64,000 nt of DNA from Nocardioides sp. SYSU D00065 (GCF_017916425.1 NZ_JAFMSX010000001.1:496001-560000), one strand, 5' to 3'. Positions 1 to 9,621 are shown, numbered from the stretch's first letter. Program-made: numbers and translations. Notes: generated by a model from the letters alone, not told the origin.

Positions 1-335
1 AGGACGAGGCCGATGTTCACGTGCCCGGTGGCGACGACCACGCACAGGCCGGCCAGGACCAGCCCGCGCACGGCGTTCGCGGTCATCATCACCAGCCGAC
101 GGTCGAGGCGGTCCGCCAGCGCGCCCGCGAACAGTCCGACGACCAGCCACGGCGCTTGCAGGGACAGCATGGCGGCGGCGACGAGGAGCGGGTTGCGCGT
201 CTGCGAGGCGACCAGCAGCGGCCCGGCTGCGATCAGCAGCCCGTCGCCGAGGTTGGTCACCCAGGACGAGCCGACGAGCCAGCGGAAGCCGGTCCCGAGC
301 CGGGACGGGAAGACGGTCTCGACGAGGCGGCTCAC
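1..335 (-). CDS. MFS transporter, N-terminal part (runs off the window)
   Basis: The minus strand is open from GTG at 333-335 to the window edge (about 111 codons), and an in-frame TAG at 348-350 makes this GTG the first possible start. The product begins MSRLVETVFPSRLG. It has hydrophobic segments at about residues 20-45 and 50-75, then ADRLDRRLVMM, which matches the loop 2-3 signature (G-x-x-x-D-R-x-x-R-R) of the major facilitator superfamily, then a third hydrophobic segment. EntS/MFS_3-type drug or siderophore exporters have this opening. It is an inner-membrane protein. Substrate cannot be told and the C-terminal three quarters lie outside the window. Confidence 0.75.
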   Translation of the reverse strand, partial: MSRLVETVFPSRLGTGFRWLVGSSWVTNLGDGLLIAAGPLLVASQTRNPLLVAAAMLSLQAPWLVVGLFAGALADRLDRRLVMMTANAVRGLVLAGLCVVVATGHVNIGLV

Positions 336-381
336 GAGCGAGGGAGCCTACGTGCGCCGGGCGTGGCCCCGCACCCGGATT

Positions 382-573
382 TCAGGCGGGCTGCAGGTCC
401 TCGACGGTGAGCTGGTCGTCGCGCGCCGCCGCGAGGCCGTCGTTCTCGGCCTGCAGGCGCAGCACCAGCGCCTCGAGGTCGGCGACGCGTCGCCGCAGGC
501 GGCGGTTCTCGACGGCGAGGACCGAGGTCGCCCGTGCCTCGCTGGTCACATGACCCAACAGCGCCTTGGCCAT
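382..573 (-). CDS. Small coiled-coil protein of unknown function
   Basis: A 63-residue protein starting MAKALLGHV, with an AAGG ribosome binding site just upstream of ATG 573. Residues about 20-50 form a heptad-like Leu/Arg/Glu pattern (ENRRLRRRVADLEALVLRLQ), a clear short coiled coil, followed by an acidic tail. Small proteins of this kind with a MAKALLG start are, as I recall, widespread in actinobacteria and have no established function. It lies between the MFS gene and mutM, all on the minus strand but with gaps of 46 and 83 bases, so co-transcription is uncertain. The function is unknown; dimerisation through the coil is inference. Confidence 0.7.
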   Translation of the reverse strand: MAKALLGHVTSEARATSVLAVENRRLRRRVADLEALVLRLQAENDGLAAARDDQLTVEDLQPA

Positions 574-656
574 GGGGAGCCTTTCAAGGGGTTCGACGAA
601 CGTTCGAGGGAATCGACCGGGGCCGTCTCCAAGCGTCCCACCGCAGTGGCGGTCGG

Positions 657-1565
657 TCAACGGCGACGCGGGGCGGGGGCGACGTCCCCAGCGCGCGAGC
701 GCGGTGGGCGCTGGCAGCGCGGGCAGAAGAAGGAGGAGCGGTTCATGAACGCAACCCGCCGGATCGGCGTACCGCAGCGGCGGCACGGCCGGCCCTCCTG
801 CCCGTAGGCGTCGAGGGAGCGGTCGAAGTAGCCGGACTCGCCGTTGACGTTGACGTAGAGCGCGTCGAAGGAGGTCCCGCCCTGGGCGAGCGCCTCCCCC
901 ATCACCGCCCGGACGTGGCCGAGCAGCTCGCGCAGCACCGGTCCGGTGAGCCGGTCACCGGGTCGCTCCCCGTGCAGCCGCGAGCGCCACAGCGCCTCGT
1001 CGGCGTAGATGTTCCCGACGCCTGAGATCAGGCCCTGGTCGAGGAGCAGTCGCTTGACGCCCGACGTACGCCGCCGGGCGCGGCGCACGAACTCGGCGTC
1101 GTCGAACTCCGGGTCGATCGGGTCGCGCGCGATGTGCGCGATCTCCGTGGGCAGCGCGGCACCGCCGGACGACACCGCCAGCCCGCCGAACATCCGCTGG
1201 TCGACGAAACGCATCTCGAGGGGACGCCCGTCGGGAGTGAGCAGGCCGAAGCGCACCCGGAGGTGCCGCTCGTCCGGTGCGCCGGGCTCGTGCAGCAGCA
1301 TCTGCCCGCTCATCCCGAGGTGTCCCAGCAGGGCGTCGCCGGTCTGTTGGTCCGCCGCGGGAGCGAGGGCGAGCCAGAAGTACTTGCCGCGCCGGCGCAC
1401 GGCCTCGATGCGCTGGCCCACCAGCGCAGCGACGAAGCCGGTCGAGCCGCGGTGGTCGCGGCGGACCGGACGGGGGTGCAGCACCTCGACCGAGCCGATG
1501 GTGCTGCCGACGACGTGACGCTCGAGGCCCGCGCGGACGACCTCGACCTCGGGGAGCTCGGGCAC
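657..1565 (-). CDS. mutM: Formamidopyrimidine-DNA glycosylase (Fpg/MutM)
   Basis: A 302-residue bifunctional base-excision-repair glycosylase/AP lyase for 8-oxoguanine and Fapy lesions. It begins MPELPEVE, giving the catalytic Pro2 and Glu3 after Met removal. It ends with a C-terminal zinc finger carrying two Cys pairs (CRRC and CPRC, about residues 262-288) and the DNA-contacting [11 protein letters not shown] segment. The tail after the finger (about 15 Arg/Ala/Pro residues) is longer than usual. The start lies 3 bases from the rnc stop, so mutM is the last gene of the rpmF-rnc-mutM unit, an arrangement conserved in actinobacteria. Confidence 0.97.
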   Translation of the reverse strand: MPELPEVEVVRAGLERHVVGSTIGSVEVLHPRPVRRDHRGSTGFVAALVGQRIEAVRRRGKYFWLALAPAADQQTGDALLGHLGMSGQMLLHEPGAPDERHLRVRFGLLTPDGRPLEMRFVDQRMFGGLAVSSGGAALPTEIAHIARDPIDPEFDDAEFVRRARRRTSGVKRLLLDQGLISGVGNIYADEALWRSRLHGERPGDRLTGPVLRELLGHVRAVMGEALAQGGTSFDALYVNVNGESGYFDRSLDAYGQEGRPCRRCGTPIRRVAFMNRSSFFCPRCQRPPRSRAGDVAPAPRRR

Positions 1566-1568
1566 GTC

Positions 1569-2342
1569 TCAGGCGTCGGAGGGAACGGGTGCGGTCGCGT
1601 CGGCGCCGGCCGCCGCGACCTGCGAGGCCTTGATCTCGCGGTACGCCGTCTCGGCGGCGCCCTGCTCGGCCTCCTTCTTGGAGCGGCCGGCACCGTTGCC
1701 GAGGACCTGCTCGCCCAGACGCACGCGCGCGACGAACGTCTTCATGTGGTCGGGTCCGTCGTCCTCGATGAGGTACTCCGGGACCCCGAGGCCCAGGTCC
1801 GCCGACAGCTCCTGCAGGGAGGTCTTCCAGTCCAGGCCGGCGCCCATCGAGGCGGCAGCCTCCATGACCGGGTCGAAGAGCCGGTGCACGACCTTAGCCG
1901 CCTCGTCCATGCCACCGCTGAGGTGGATCGCGCCGATGACGGCCTCGACGGTGTCGGACAGGATCGAGGCCTTGTCGCGACCGCCCGTCGTCTCCTCGCC
2001 GCGCCCGAGCATGATGTGGCGACCGAGGTCGATCTGGCGTGCCACGTCAGCCAGGGCGCGCGCGTTGACCACCGCGGCGCGCAGCTTGGCCAGCCGGCCC
2101 TCGGAGAAGTCCGGGTGGGCTCGGTAGAGCGTCTCGGTCACCACCACCCCGAGCACCGAGTCGCCGAGGAACTCCAGGCGCTCGTTGGTCGGGATCTGCC
2201 CGTTCTCGTAGGCGAACGAGCGGTGCGTCAGGGCACGCTGCAGCAGCTCGGGATCCAGGACCGGATCACCGAGCGCTGCGCGGAGCTCGTCGGTGGTCAG
2301 AGGACCTGGCGACGGTCGGCCCGGGCGCCGTACTGGCCGCAC
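1569..2342 (-). CDS. rnc: Ribonuclease III
   Basis: Double-strand RNA endonuclease for rRNA and mRNA processing. The signature [16 protein letters not shown] holds the metal-binding acidic residues. A second catalytic Asp/Glu pair is in [14 protein letters not shown]-terminal double-stranded RNA-binding domain follows ([18 protein letters not shown] ... [14 protein letters not shown]). The start is uncertain: GTG 2342 or 2351 lies inside rpmF. A CTG at 2300, overlapping the rpmF TGA, would give [13 protein letters not shown], which fits the family N-terminus best. I give the nearest conventional start (257 residues). Either way rnc is translationally tied to rpmF. Confidence 0.93.
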   Translation of the reverse strand: MRPVRRPGRPSPGPLTTDELRAALGDPVLDPELLQRALTHRSFAYENGQIPTNERLEFLGDSVLGVVVTETLYRAHPDFSEGRLAKLRAAVVNARALADVARQIDLGRHIMLGRGEETTGGRDKASILSDTVEAVIGAIHLSGGMDEAAKVVHRLFDPVMEAAASMGAGLDWKTSLQELSADLGLGVPEYLIEDDGPDHMKTFVARVRLGEQVLGNGAGRSKKEAEQGAAETAYREIKASQVAAAGADATAPVPSDA

Positions 2343-2482
2343 TGCCCGCACGCGCGGTGCGGGAGGTGCTTGGCGCCGCACGCGGGGTTGGCGCACGTGA
2401 CGAGGGTCGGCGCGACGGCCTTCCACTGCGAACGGCGGTGACGCGTGTTGCTGCGCGACATCTTCCGCTTCGGAACAGCCAT
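2297..2482 (-). CDS. rpmF: 50S ribosomal protein L32
   Basis: A 61-residue L32 starting [18 protein letters not shown], with ribosome binding site AGGAG 8 bases before ATG 2482. Two Cys pairs (CANPAC and CGQC) form the zinc ribbon, so this is the zinc-dependent form of L32. Its 3' end overlaps the likely rnc reading frame, and yceD lies 53 bases upstream, the usual yceD-rpmF arrangement. Confidence 0.97.
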   Translation of the reverse strand: MAVPKRKMSRSNTRHRRSQWKAVAPTLVTCANPACGAKHLPHRACGQCGQYGARADRRQVL

Positions 2483-2535
2483 GGTTGTCTCCTGATTGCT
2501 TCGGCTCCGCCGGGAGTGCTTCCCGGTGAGGTGGT

Positions 2536-3126
2536 TCAGTCCTGGGCGTCGTGCGGGTCCGGCTGGAGCTGCTGCAGCCCGGCCCAGCGCGGGTCGATCG
2601 GTGCCTCGTGCGAGTGGTCCGGGTCGTCCGCGAGCCGCGCACCACACTCGGTGCACAACCCGGGACAGTCGTCCATGCACAGCGGCTGGAACGGCAGTGC
2701 GAGCACCACCGCGTCCCGCAGCAGCGGCTCGAGGTCGAGCAGGTCGTCCTCCAGCCGGCTGGTCTCGTCGTCGAGGTCGTGGTCGTCGTGCTCCGCGGCC
2801 TTGTCGTGCTGGTCGGCGTAGACGTACAGCTCCTGGAGCGTGACGTGGATCTCGTCCTCGATCGGCTCCAGGCACCGCACGCACTCCCCCTCGAGCCTGG
2901 CCGTGGCCGTGCCCGTGAGCAGCACGCCCTCCATGACCGCCTCGAGCCGCAGGTCGAGCTCGACCGGCGATCCCTCGGGGACAGAGAGGACTTCGATACC
3001 TAGTTGTGCCGGCGCCGGAACGGAGAGCTCGAGCTCACGCTGGGACCCCGGGCGGCGGCCGAGCTCGCGAGTATCGAGCACGAGCGGCGCCCTCGGGTCC
3101 AGGCTGCTCACGTCGAACTCCCACAT
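2536..3126 (-). CDS. YceD/DUF177 family protein
   Basis: A 196-residue YceD-family protein, associated with large ribosomal subunit and 23S rRNA metabolism and almost always encoded directly upstream of rpmF, as here. The family motif C-x-R-C-L is seen in [14 protein letters not shown], with a later [13 protein letters not shown]ys cluster that could bind metal. A strongly acidic stretch (about residues 108-130) separates the two halves. I chose ATG 3126 ([12 protein letters not shown]) over an upstream start, because the family begins with this strand. The ribosome binding site is weak. Confidence 0.88.
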   Translation of the reverse strand: MWEFDVSSLDPRAPLVLDTRELGRRPGSQRELELSVPAPAQLGIEVLSVPEGSPVELDLRLEAVMEGVLLTGTATARLEGECVRCLEPIEDEIHVTLQELYVYADQHDKAAEHDDHDLDDETSRLEDDLLDLEPLLRDAVVLALPFQPLCMDDCPGLCTECGARLADDPDHSHEAPIDPRWAGLQQLQPDPHDAQD

Positions 3127-3210
3127 CTGGACACCAACACAACCTCGGAATCGTATCCGGCGCCCCACCGGTGGGGCAAAACGGGTGGACGGACGTCGCT
3201 CGGCCCGGGC

Positions 3211-3696
3211 TCAGCGGCCCCGCTCGGCGAGGCGGCGCAGGAGCTGCTCGCGCACCGGCTCCGGGACCAGGCCGCGTACGTCGCCACCGAGCGCGGCGAC
3301 CTCCTTGACCAGGCTCGAGGAGACGAAGGCGTTGCCGACCGCGCCGGGGAGGAACACGGTCTCCACCTCGGTGAGGTGGCGGTTCATCTGCGCCATCGGG
3401 AGCTCGTACTCGTAGTCGCCGGACCCGCGCAGCCCCTTGACGATCGCGACCGCGTCGATCTCGCGGCAGAAGTCGACGATCAGGCCCTCGAAGCCGGCGA
3501 CCCGGACGTGGCCGAGGTCGGCGGTGGCCTCCTCGAGCATGGCGATGCGCTCGTCGGGCGTGAAGAGCCGGTTCTTGGACGGGTTGACCCCGACGGCGAC
3601 GACGACCTCGTCGAAGATCCGCGCGGCGCGGCGGACGATGTCGAGGTGACCGTGGGTCACCGGGTCGTAGGACCCGGGGCAGACGGCACGACGCAC
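3211..3696 (-). CDS. coaD: Phosphopantetheine adenylyltransferase
   Basis: Converts 4'-phosphopantetheine and ATP to dephospho-CoA, the penultimate step of CoA synthesis. The protein has 161 residues, the normal length. GSYDPVTHGHLDIVRRA contains the (T/H)xGH nucleotidyltransferase motif, and later the substrate-binding KGLRGSGDYEYEL and VSSSLVKEVA are present. GTG 3696 is preceded by GGGAG at good spacing, and an ATG-start extension upstream has no support. Forms the usual rsmD-coaD pair, 40 bases downstream of rsmD. Confidence 0.96.
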   Translation of the reverse strand: MRRAVCPGSYDPVTHGHLDIVRRAARIFDEVVVAVGVNPSKNRLFTPDERIAMLEEATADLGHVRVAGFEGLIVDFCREIDAVAIVKGLRGSGDYEYELPMAQMNRHLTEVETVFLPGAVGNAFVSSSLVKEVAALGGDVRGLVPEPVREQLLRRLAERGR

Positions 3697-3736
3697 GCAG
3701 TCGCTCCCTTCGAGCGGGGGCCTCAGAGCAGTCCGG

Positions 3737-4306
3737 TCAGGGCGCCGGTGTGGCGTGACCGTACCAAAGCGCCGTCTCGCCGTAGCGCTTCGTGCGGTCC
3801 TCGACGATGCCGTCGGGCCAGGTGACGGCACTGCGCTTGGCCGCGCGCTCGACGACCACCAGGGCACCGGGCACCAGCCAGCCGTGCCGCACCAGCGCGA
3901 CCAGGTCGGCGGCGACGTCGGCGTCGGGCATCGGGTAGGGCGGGTCGGAGAACACGACGTCGTAGGGGGCCGCCGGCGAGGTCGCCAGGACGGCCGCGAC
4001 GGAGGCGGCGACCACCTTGGCCCGGGAGAACCCGAGGGTGGCGGCGTTGCGGGCGATGAGGGCCGCGGTGCGCCGGTCCTGCTCGACCATGGTGACCACG
4101 CCCGCGCCGCGCGACCACGCCTCGAGCCCGACCGCGCCCGAGCCGGCGTAGAGGTCGAGGAAGCGCAGGCCGTCGAGGGAGCCGGTGCGGGACTCCACGG
4201 CGGAGAACAGCGCCTCGCGCACCCGGTCGCTCGTCGGCCGGGTCGCCTGACCGCGCGGCGTCTCCAGCCGGCGGCCGCCCGCCGTTCCCCCGATGATCCG
4301 AGTCAT
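3737..4306 (-). CDS. rsmD: 16S rRNA (guanine966-N2)-methyltransferase
   Basis: A 189-residue class I SAM methyltransferase. It opens with the family N-terminus MTRIIGGTAGGRRL. Motif I is FLDLYAGSGAVGLEAWSRGA, and the catalytic DPPY motif is at VVFSDPPYPMP. It modifies G966 of 16S rRNA on the small-subunit precursor. It lies 24 bases after recG and 40 before coaD in the same direction, the conserved recG-rsmD-coaD order. Confidence 0.95.
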   Translation of the reverse strand: MTRIIGGTAGGRRLETPRGQATRPTSDRVREALFSAVESRTGSLDGLRFLDLYAGSGAVGLEAWSRGAGVVTMVEQDRRTAALIARNAATLGFSRAKVVAASVAAVLATSPAAPYDVVFSDPPYPMPDADVAADLVALVRHGWLVPGALVVVERAAKRSAVTWPDGIVEDRTKRYGETALWYGHATPAP

Positions 4307-4330
4307 GTCGTCGCGCTCAGCCTCTCCAAC

Positions 4331-6538
4331 TCAGCCCTTCTCCATGAACTCCGACGCGGCGGAGCGCTCGACCTCGGCCACTGCCGCGGCGAGGTCGGGC
4401 GCCTGCGCGAGCGCAGGATCCTCGGAGAGTAGCGCCTCGGCCGCCTCGCGGGCACGCTCGATGGTCCTCTCGTCGCGCAGCACCCGCAACGTGACGAGCC
4501 CGGACCGGAACCCGGACTGGCTGGCGCCGAGCACGTCGCCCTCCCGGCGTTGCTCGAGGTCGACGCGGCTCAGCTCGAAGCCGTCCGTGGTCGCGGCGAC
4601 GGCGTCGAGACGCTCGCGCGCCGCCGACCCCGCCTCGGCGTGGCTGACCAGCAGGCATAGTCCCGGCAGTCCGCCTCGACCGACACGACCGCGCAGCTGG
4701 TGCAGCTGGGAGACGCCGAACCGGTCGGCGTCGAGCAGCACCATCGCGGTGGCGTTGGGCACGTCGACGCCCACCTCGATCACAGTCGTGGACACGAGCA
4801 CGTCGACCTGCCCGGCTGCGAAGGCGCGCATGGTGCGGTCCTTGTCCTCCGGGGAGAGCCGCCCGTGCAGGACCGCGGTGCGCAGTCCGGCCAGCGGCCC
4901 GCCGGCCAGCTCGGCGTGGACCTCCTCGACCGCCGCCAGCGACCTCCTGGGCGCGATCTCGGCGCCGTCCTCGTCGAGGTCGACCTGGTCGCTCTCGCCC
5001 TCCTCTCCCGAGTCGCCGGAGATGCGCGGGCACACGACGTAGACCTGGTGGCCGGCGGCCACCTCCTCGCGTACGCGCTGCCAGACGCGGTCGATCCAGG
5101 AGGGCTGCTCGGCGAGGGGGACGACGTTGGTCTGGATCGGGGCGCGCCCGGCCGGCAGCTCGGAGAGGACCGAGGTCTCCAGGTCGCCGAAGACGGTCAT
5201 GGCGACGGTGCGCGGGATCGGCGTCGCGGTCATGACCAGCACGTGGGGCGGCGTGCCCGCCTTGTCGGTCAGGGCGGCGCGCTGCTCGACCCCGAACCGG
5301 TGCTGCTCGTCGACGACGACGAGACCGAGGTCGGCGAACTCGACGCGGTCCTCCAGCAGGGCGTGGGTGCCGATCACGATCCCGGCCTCGCCCGTGACGA
5401 TCTTGAGCATCGCCTCCTGGCGCGCCGCCTTGCCCATCGAGCCGGTGAGGAGCACGACGGTCGTCGCCTCGGCGGCACCGCCGAGCATCCCGCCCTGGGC
5501 GAGGTCGCCGAGCATGCCCGTGATGGAGCGGTGGTGCTGCTGGGCGAGGACCTCGGTGGGAGCGAGGAGCGCGGCCTGTCCCCCGGCGTCGACGACCTGC
5601 AGCATCGCACGCAGCGCCACCAGGGTCTTGCCGGAGCCGACCTCGCCCTGGAGGAGACGGTTCATGGGGTGGTCGCGAGCGAGCTCCTCGGCGAGGAGGT
5701 CGCCGATCTCGCGCTGGCCGCCGGTGAGCTCGAACGGGAGCCGGGCGTCGAAGGCGGCGAGCAGCCCGTCGTCGCGGCCGGGACGGGACTGGGCGCCCTG
5801 CGCGCGGTGGGCGGCGCGGCGACGGGCGAGCACCAGCTGCAGCACGAGCGCCTCCTCGAAGCGGAAGCGCTTCTGGGCCGCGCCGAGCTGGCTCCACTCG
5901 TCGGGGGCGTGGATCCAGCGGAGCGCCTGCATGACCGGCAGCAGGTCGAAGCGCTCGCGCAGCTCGGGCGGAAAGACGTCGGGCACCCCGGTGACCAGGT
6001 CGAGCGCCGTGGCCACGACCTTCTGCAGGTCCCACGTGTAGAGCTTGGCGGTCAGCGGGTAGACCGGCATCAGCTTGCTCAGCGTCGCGGCCTCCGGGCC
6101 GTCGAGCGCGAACCCGTGGGGCTGCTCGAGCTGCCAGCTGCCCCGGAACTGCTTGACCTTGCCGGTGAACACCGCTCGGGTCCCGGCCCGGAACTCGGCC
6201 TCGTGCCGCTCGGCCAGGCCCTGGTAGGGGCTGAACAGGGTCACCGAGAAGTCGGGCCCGTCGGTGCGCAGCCGCACCGTCGTACGGAACTGGCGGCGGT
6301 TGCCGGCGAAGAACGGGGCGCTGTCGCACGAGCGGACCTCGCCCACGATCGTCAGCTGCTCGCCGACGACGGGCGTCGCGACCTCGGACAGCTCGGTGGC
6401 GGCGACGTAGCGGCGCGGGAAGTGGCGCAGCAGGTCGCCGACCGTGGCCAGGCCCAGGCCCTCCTCGGCGAGCTTGCGCTTCTTGTGGTGGTTGCCGAAG
6501 ACGACCCCGATGGGGCTGTCCGGCGTGATGGCGACCAT
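4331..6538 (-). CDS. recG: ATP-dependent DNA helicase RecG
   Basis: A 735-residue replication-fork and Holliday-junction helicase. The N-terminal wedge/OB region covers roughly residues 1-240 and includes LGLATVGDLLRHFPRRY. Walker A is EVGSGKTLVALR, and the DEQHRFGVEQR box stands in the DEXH position. Motif III (TATPIPRT) and motif VI (QLRGRVGRGG) follow, then the C-terminal EQRREGDVLGASQSG signature. The start is ATG 6538 with a weak ribosome binding site. The fakA-like stop is 13 bases upstream, giving the conserved yloV-recG pair. Confidence 0.96.
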   Translation of the reverse strand: MVAITPDSPIGVVFGNHHKKRKLAEEGLGLATVGDLLRHFPRRYVAATELSEVATPVVGEQLTIVGEVRSCDSAPFFAGNRRQFRTTVRLRTDGPDFSVTLFSPYQGLAERHEAEFRAGTRAVFTGKVKQFRGSWQLEQPHGFALDGPEAATLSKLMPVYPLTAKLYTWDLQKVVATALDLVTGVPDVFPPELRERFDLLPVMQALRWIHAPDEWSQLGAAQKRFRFEEALVLQLVLARRRAAHRAQGAQSRPGRDDGLLAAFDARLPFELTGGQREIGDLLAEELARDHPMNRLLQGEVGSGKTLVALRAMLQVVDAGGQAALLAPTEVLAQQHHRSITGMLGDLAQGGMLGGAAEATTVVLLTGSMGKAARQEAMLKIVTGEAGIVIGTHALLEDRVEFADLGLVVVDEQHRFGVEQRAALTDKAGTPPHVLVMTATPIPRTVAMTVFGDLETSVLSELPAGRAPIQTNVVPLAEQPSWIDRVWQRVREEVAAGHQVYVVCPRISGDSGEEGESDQVDLDEDGAEIAPRRSLAAVEEVHAELAGGPLAGLRTAVLHGRLSPEDKDRTMRAFAAGQVDVLVSTTVIEVGVDVPNATAMVLLDADRFGVSQLHQLRGRVGRGGLPGLCLLVSHAEAGSAARERLDAVAATTDGFELSRVDLEQRREGDVLGASQSGFRSGLVTLRVLRDERTIERAREAAEALLSEDPALAQAPDLAAAVAEVERSAASEFMEKG

Positions 6539-6551
6539 GCTCGCGGCTCGC

Positions 6552-8207
6552 TCACTCGACGCTGACGAGCAGCGGGTAGCGCGGCTGGCCGCCGTCGTGG
6601 ACCGCCACGTCGACGTGCGGATGGCGCGACTCGACGTGGGCGGCGACCCGCTCGGCGAGCTCGGCACCGCCCTCGCCGGACACGATCGTGACGAGCTCCC
6701 CGCCGCCGGCCAGGAGGCGCTCGAGCACCTCGGTGGCGACGGCCTCGAGGTCGGTGCCGACCACGGCGAAGTCGCCGGCCACCACGCCCAGCGCGTCTCC
6801 GACCTCGCAGGGACCGGCCATCGTGATCGCCTGCCGGGCAGCGACCGTCACCGCTCCGTGCCTGGCGTGCCGGGCGGTCGCGGTCATCTCGCGCACGTCG
6901 GCGTCGAAGGCCCGACCGGGCTCGTGGACCGAGATCGCCGCGAGACCCTGCACCTGCGCGCGCGTCGGGATGACCTCGACGCACACGTCGTGCTCGGCCT
7001 CGGCCGTGCGGGCGGCGATCTCGGCGGCCCGCACGGAGTCGCTGTCGTTGGGAAGCACGACGACCTCCGCGGCCCCGCACCCGGTGATCGCCTCGAGCAG
7101 CTGCCCCGTCGAGGGCCGTCGGCCGGGACCGCCCTCGACGACGACCGCGCCTGCGGAAGCGAAGAGCTCGCCCAGGCCCGGCCCCGCCGCGACCGCGACC
7201 ACCTTGCGCCCGGTGCGGGCCGACGCGCGGTGTCGGGTGGCGGAGGCCTGCTCGGCGAAGTGGGTGACCCGGACCCGGTGCGGCCGGCCGGCCGCGATGC
7301 CCGCCTCGATCGCGGCGCCCACGTCGTCGACGTGGACGTGGACGTTCCACAGGCCGTCTCCCCCGACCACGACGAGGCTGTCGCCGAGGTCCGCCAGGGC
7401 CTGCCGCAGCCCCGCGATGGTCTCGCCCTCCTGGGCGGGATCCACGTCGAGGAGGTACATCACCTCGTAGCCGGGACCGTCCTCGGTGAGGTCGTCGCTC
7501 GGAACCGCCGAGGCGACGGGGATGTGGTGGGTGCCGAGCGGGGCGGACCACGAGGCGGGCCGCCGGCCGGTGGCGGTGGTCTCCACCGCGTCGAGCACCA
7601 CGCAGAGTCCGCGTCCGCCGGCGTCGACCACACCGGCCGAGGCGAGCACGTCCAGCTGCTCCGGCGTACGGGCGAGCGCGACCCGCGCCGCTGCGGCGGC
7701 GGCGGTGAACACGTCGCGGGCCCGGGCGCCCGGCTCTTGGGCCGCGACCCGCGCGGCGTCGGACGCGGCGCGCGACACCGAGAGGATGGTGCCCTCGACG
7801 GGCGCGCCGACGGCGGCGTAGCTCGCCTCGGTGGCCTCGGCCATCGCCGCGGCGATCGTCTGGGCGGGGTGGTCCTCGATGTCCGCGCCGGCGAGATGGC
7901 GTACGTAGGCGCGCAGCATCTGGCTGAGGATCACCCCGGAGTTGCCGCGCGCGCCCATCAGCGCCGCCCGGGCGAGGACGGCCATGCCGTCGCCCAGGCT
8001 GAGGTCCGGATCGGTCGCACGAGCCTCGCGCAGCGCGTCGCGGGCGGCGGAGACGGTGAGGAACATGTTGGTGCCGGTGTCGCCGTCGGGCACGGGATAG
8101 ACGTTGAGGGCGTCGATCTCCTCACGCGCCGTGGACAGGGCGTCGGTCGCGATGTCGACGAACCGGGCGACGCCGTCCAGGGTGATGCCGTGGGTGACTG
8201 GCTCCAT
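6552..8207 (-). CDS. DAK2/FakA-like protein (YloV family, fatty acid kinase catalytic-type)
   Basis: A 551-residue protein with an N-terminal DhaL/DAK2 domain (about residues 10-200). Its ATP-Mg motif NVYPVPDGDTGTNMFLTV and the GARGNSGVILSQ stretch are intact. A central domain and a C-terminal DegV-like domain follow (about 330-551). In Firmicutes this architecture is FakA, which phosphorylates fatty acids bound to FakB; no FakB partner is seen here. It lies between rpmB and recG as YloV does in many Gram-positives, but the usual Asp23-family gene between rpmB and yloV is missing. Start ATG 8207 has GGGAG about 14 bases upstream. The kinase role is inferred from family. Confidence 0.85.
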   Translation of the reverse strand: MEPVTHGITLDGVARFVDIATDALSTAREEIDALNVYPVPDGDTGTNMFLTVSAARDALREARATDPDLSLGDGMAVLARAALMGARGNSGVILSQMLRAYVRHLAGADIEDHPAQTIAAAMAEATEASYAAVGAPVEGTILSVSRAASDAARVAAQEPGARARDVFTAAAAAARVALARTPEQLDVLASAGVVDAGGRGLCVVLDAVETTATGRRPASWSAPLGTHHIPVASAVPSDDLTEDGPGYEVMYLLDVDPAQEGETIAGLRQALADLGDSLVVVGGDGLWNVHVHVDDVGAAIEAGIAAGRPHRVRVTHFAEQASATRHRASARTGRKVVAVAAGPGLGELFASAGAVVVEGGPGRRPSTGQLLEAITGCGAAEVVVLPNDSDSVRAAEIAARTAEAEHDVCVEVIPTRAQVQGLAAISVHEPGRAFDADVREMTATARHARHGAVTVAARQAITMAGPCEVGDALGVVAGDFAVVGTDLEAVATEVLERLLAGGGELVTIVSGEGGAELAERVAAHVESRHPHVDVAVHDGGQPRYPLLVSVE

Positions 8208-8395
8208 CGAGTCGGTGCTCTCCCTGGGGTCGGTGCTCGGACGCGGTGCGCGCCACAGGCTAGTGCCCCGGTCCGACCCCACTGCGATTTCATCTCGCCG
8301 CCGGTCCTCGGCTACTGTTGCCCGGTTGCCTGCTGCCGCTTCCGTGGCACGCGGGCCTCGGACCTCAACCAACATCGAACGGATCGGAGTGCACG

Positions 8396-8581
8396 GTGGC
8401 TGCCGTCTGCGACATCTGCGCCAAGAAGCCGGGCTTCGGAAACAACCGTCCCTGGTCGCGCAAGATCACGAAGCGTCGCTTCAACCCCAACATCCAGCGC
8501 GTCCGGGCGACCGTCAACGGCACGCCCAAGCGCCTCAACGTCTGCACCGGCTGCCTCAAGGCCGGCAAGGTCTCCCGCTGA
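8396..8581 (+). CDS. rpmB: 50S ribosomal protein L28
   Basis: A 61-residue L28 starting at GTG 8396 (MAAVCDICAKKPGFG) with GGAG upstream. Both Cys pairs (CDIC near the N-terminus and CTGC near the C-terminus) are present, so this is the zinc-binding form, like the L32 in this window. It is divergent from the fakA-recG unit and convergent with thiL, and a strong hairpin follows the stop codon. Confidence 0.97.
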   Translation: MAAVCDICAKKPGFGNNRPWSRKITKRRFNPNIQRVRATVNGTPKRLNVCTGCLKAGKVSR

Positions 8582-8595
8582 CCTGACGTCGTCCC

Positions 8596-8629
8596 CGAAG
8601 CCCCCGTCGCGATCGCGGCGGGGGCTTCG
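8596..8629. terminator. Bidirectional terminator between rpmB and thiL
   Basis: A perfect 11-bp inverted repeat (CGAAGCCCCCG and its complement) with a 12-base loop, starting 14 bases after the rpmB stop. There is no U-tract, as is common in high-G+C actinobacteria. It lies between convergent genes and could serve both. Confidence 0.75.
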
Positions 8630-8670
8630 TGGTGTTGAGGAGCCCCCGCCGACGCCCGTCAGCAGGGGGC

Positions 8671-9621
8671 TCAGAAGTGGGTCCAGCCGGTGGGGCCGTC
8701 GTAGTGCCCGCCGTCGACGGTGACGCCCTCGCCCTCGCCGACCTCGCCGATCACCTGCCAACCCGACGGCACCGAGGCAGCGTCGGGGAACGTGGCGAGC
8801 AGCCCGTGGTCGTCGCCCCCGCCGAGGATGAACTGCATCGGGTCCGCCCCCAGGGCAGCACCGACCGCCAGCAGCGGCTCGGGCACCTCGAACGCGCCCC
8901 GACGTACGTCGATGGCGACGCCGCTCGCGTCCGCGAGGTGCCCGGCCTCGGAGAGCAGTCCGTCGGAGACGTCGATGAGGGCGGTCGCGCCGGCCTCGGC
9001 GGCCTGCGGGCCGGCGGCGTACGGCGGCTCGGGCCGGCGGTAGGCCTCGACGAGGACCCGGGGTGAGCGGAAGCCGCGGCCCAGGACGGCCAGTCCCCCG
9101 GCCGCCCAGCCCTGGCGGCCCGCGAGCGCCAGCACGTCGCCGGGCCGGGCGCCCGAGCGCAGCAGCGGAGCCTGCGTGCACTGGCCGAGCACGGTGACCG
9201 CGACCACCACCTGGTCGGCGCGGGTGATGTCGCCGCCGACGACGGTCGCACCGACGACGGCGCACTCCTCGGCGAAGCCCCGGGCCAGGTCCAGCGCCCA
9301 CTCGACGGGGAGGTCGGCGGGCGCGGCCAGGCCGATGGTGAGGTGGCGTCCCGTGCCGCCCATGGCGTTGATGTCGGAGAGGTTCTGCGCGGCCGCGCGG
9401 TGCCCCACGTCCGAGCCGCCGGCCCAGTCGCGGCGGAAGTGCCGGCCCTCCACCATCAGGTCCGTGGAGACCACGACGTGACCGTGCCTGATCCGCAGCA
9501 CGGCGGCGTCGTCGCCCGGCCCGACCAGCACGTGCTCGTCGCCCGCGAAGATCTCCACGAGCTGCGAGATCAGGCCGAACTCGCCCGCCTCGCCGAGGGT
9601 CGCATCGGGTCCCGGTGCCAT
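8671..9621 (-). CDS. thiL: Thiamine-monophosphate kinase
   Basis: A 316-residue enzyme that phosphorylates thiamine monophosphate to the diphosphate. It has the AIRS/PurM-like fold, with GPGDDAAVL for Mg-ATP binding, STDLMVEGRHF, DINAMGG and the C-terminal ISDGLL-type motif (IDVSDGLLSEAGH). I chose ATG 9621 (MAPGPDATLGE) with GGGGAC upstream; an earlier in-frame start adds 11 residues without support. It is convergent with rpmB and divergent from the RAM-only gene at 9740. Placement near ddl and rpmB is standard for actinobacteria. Confidence 0.93.
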   Translation of the reverse strand: MAPGPDATLGEAGEFGLISQLVEIFAGDEHVLVGPGDDAAVLRIRHGHVVVSTDLMVEGRHFRRDWAGGSDVGHRAAAQNLSDINAMGGTGRHLTIGLAAPADLPVEWALDLARGFAEECAVVGATVVGGDITRADQVVVAVTVLGQCTQAPLLRSGARPGDVLALAGRQGWAAGGLAVLGRGFRSPRVLVEAYRRPEPPYAAGPQAAEAGATALIDVSDGLLSEAGHLADASGVAIDVRRGAFEVPEPLLAVGAALGADPMQFILGGGDDHGLLATFPDAASVPSGWQVIGEVGEGEGVTVDGGHYDGPTGWTHF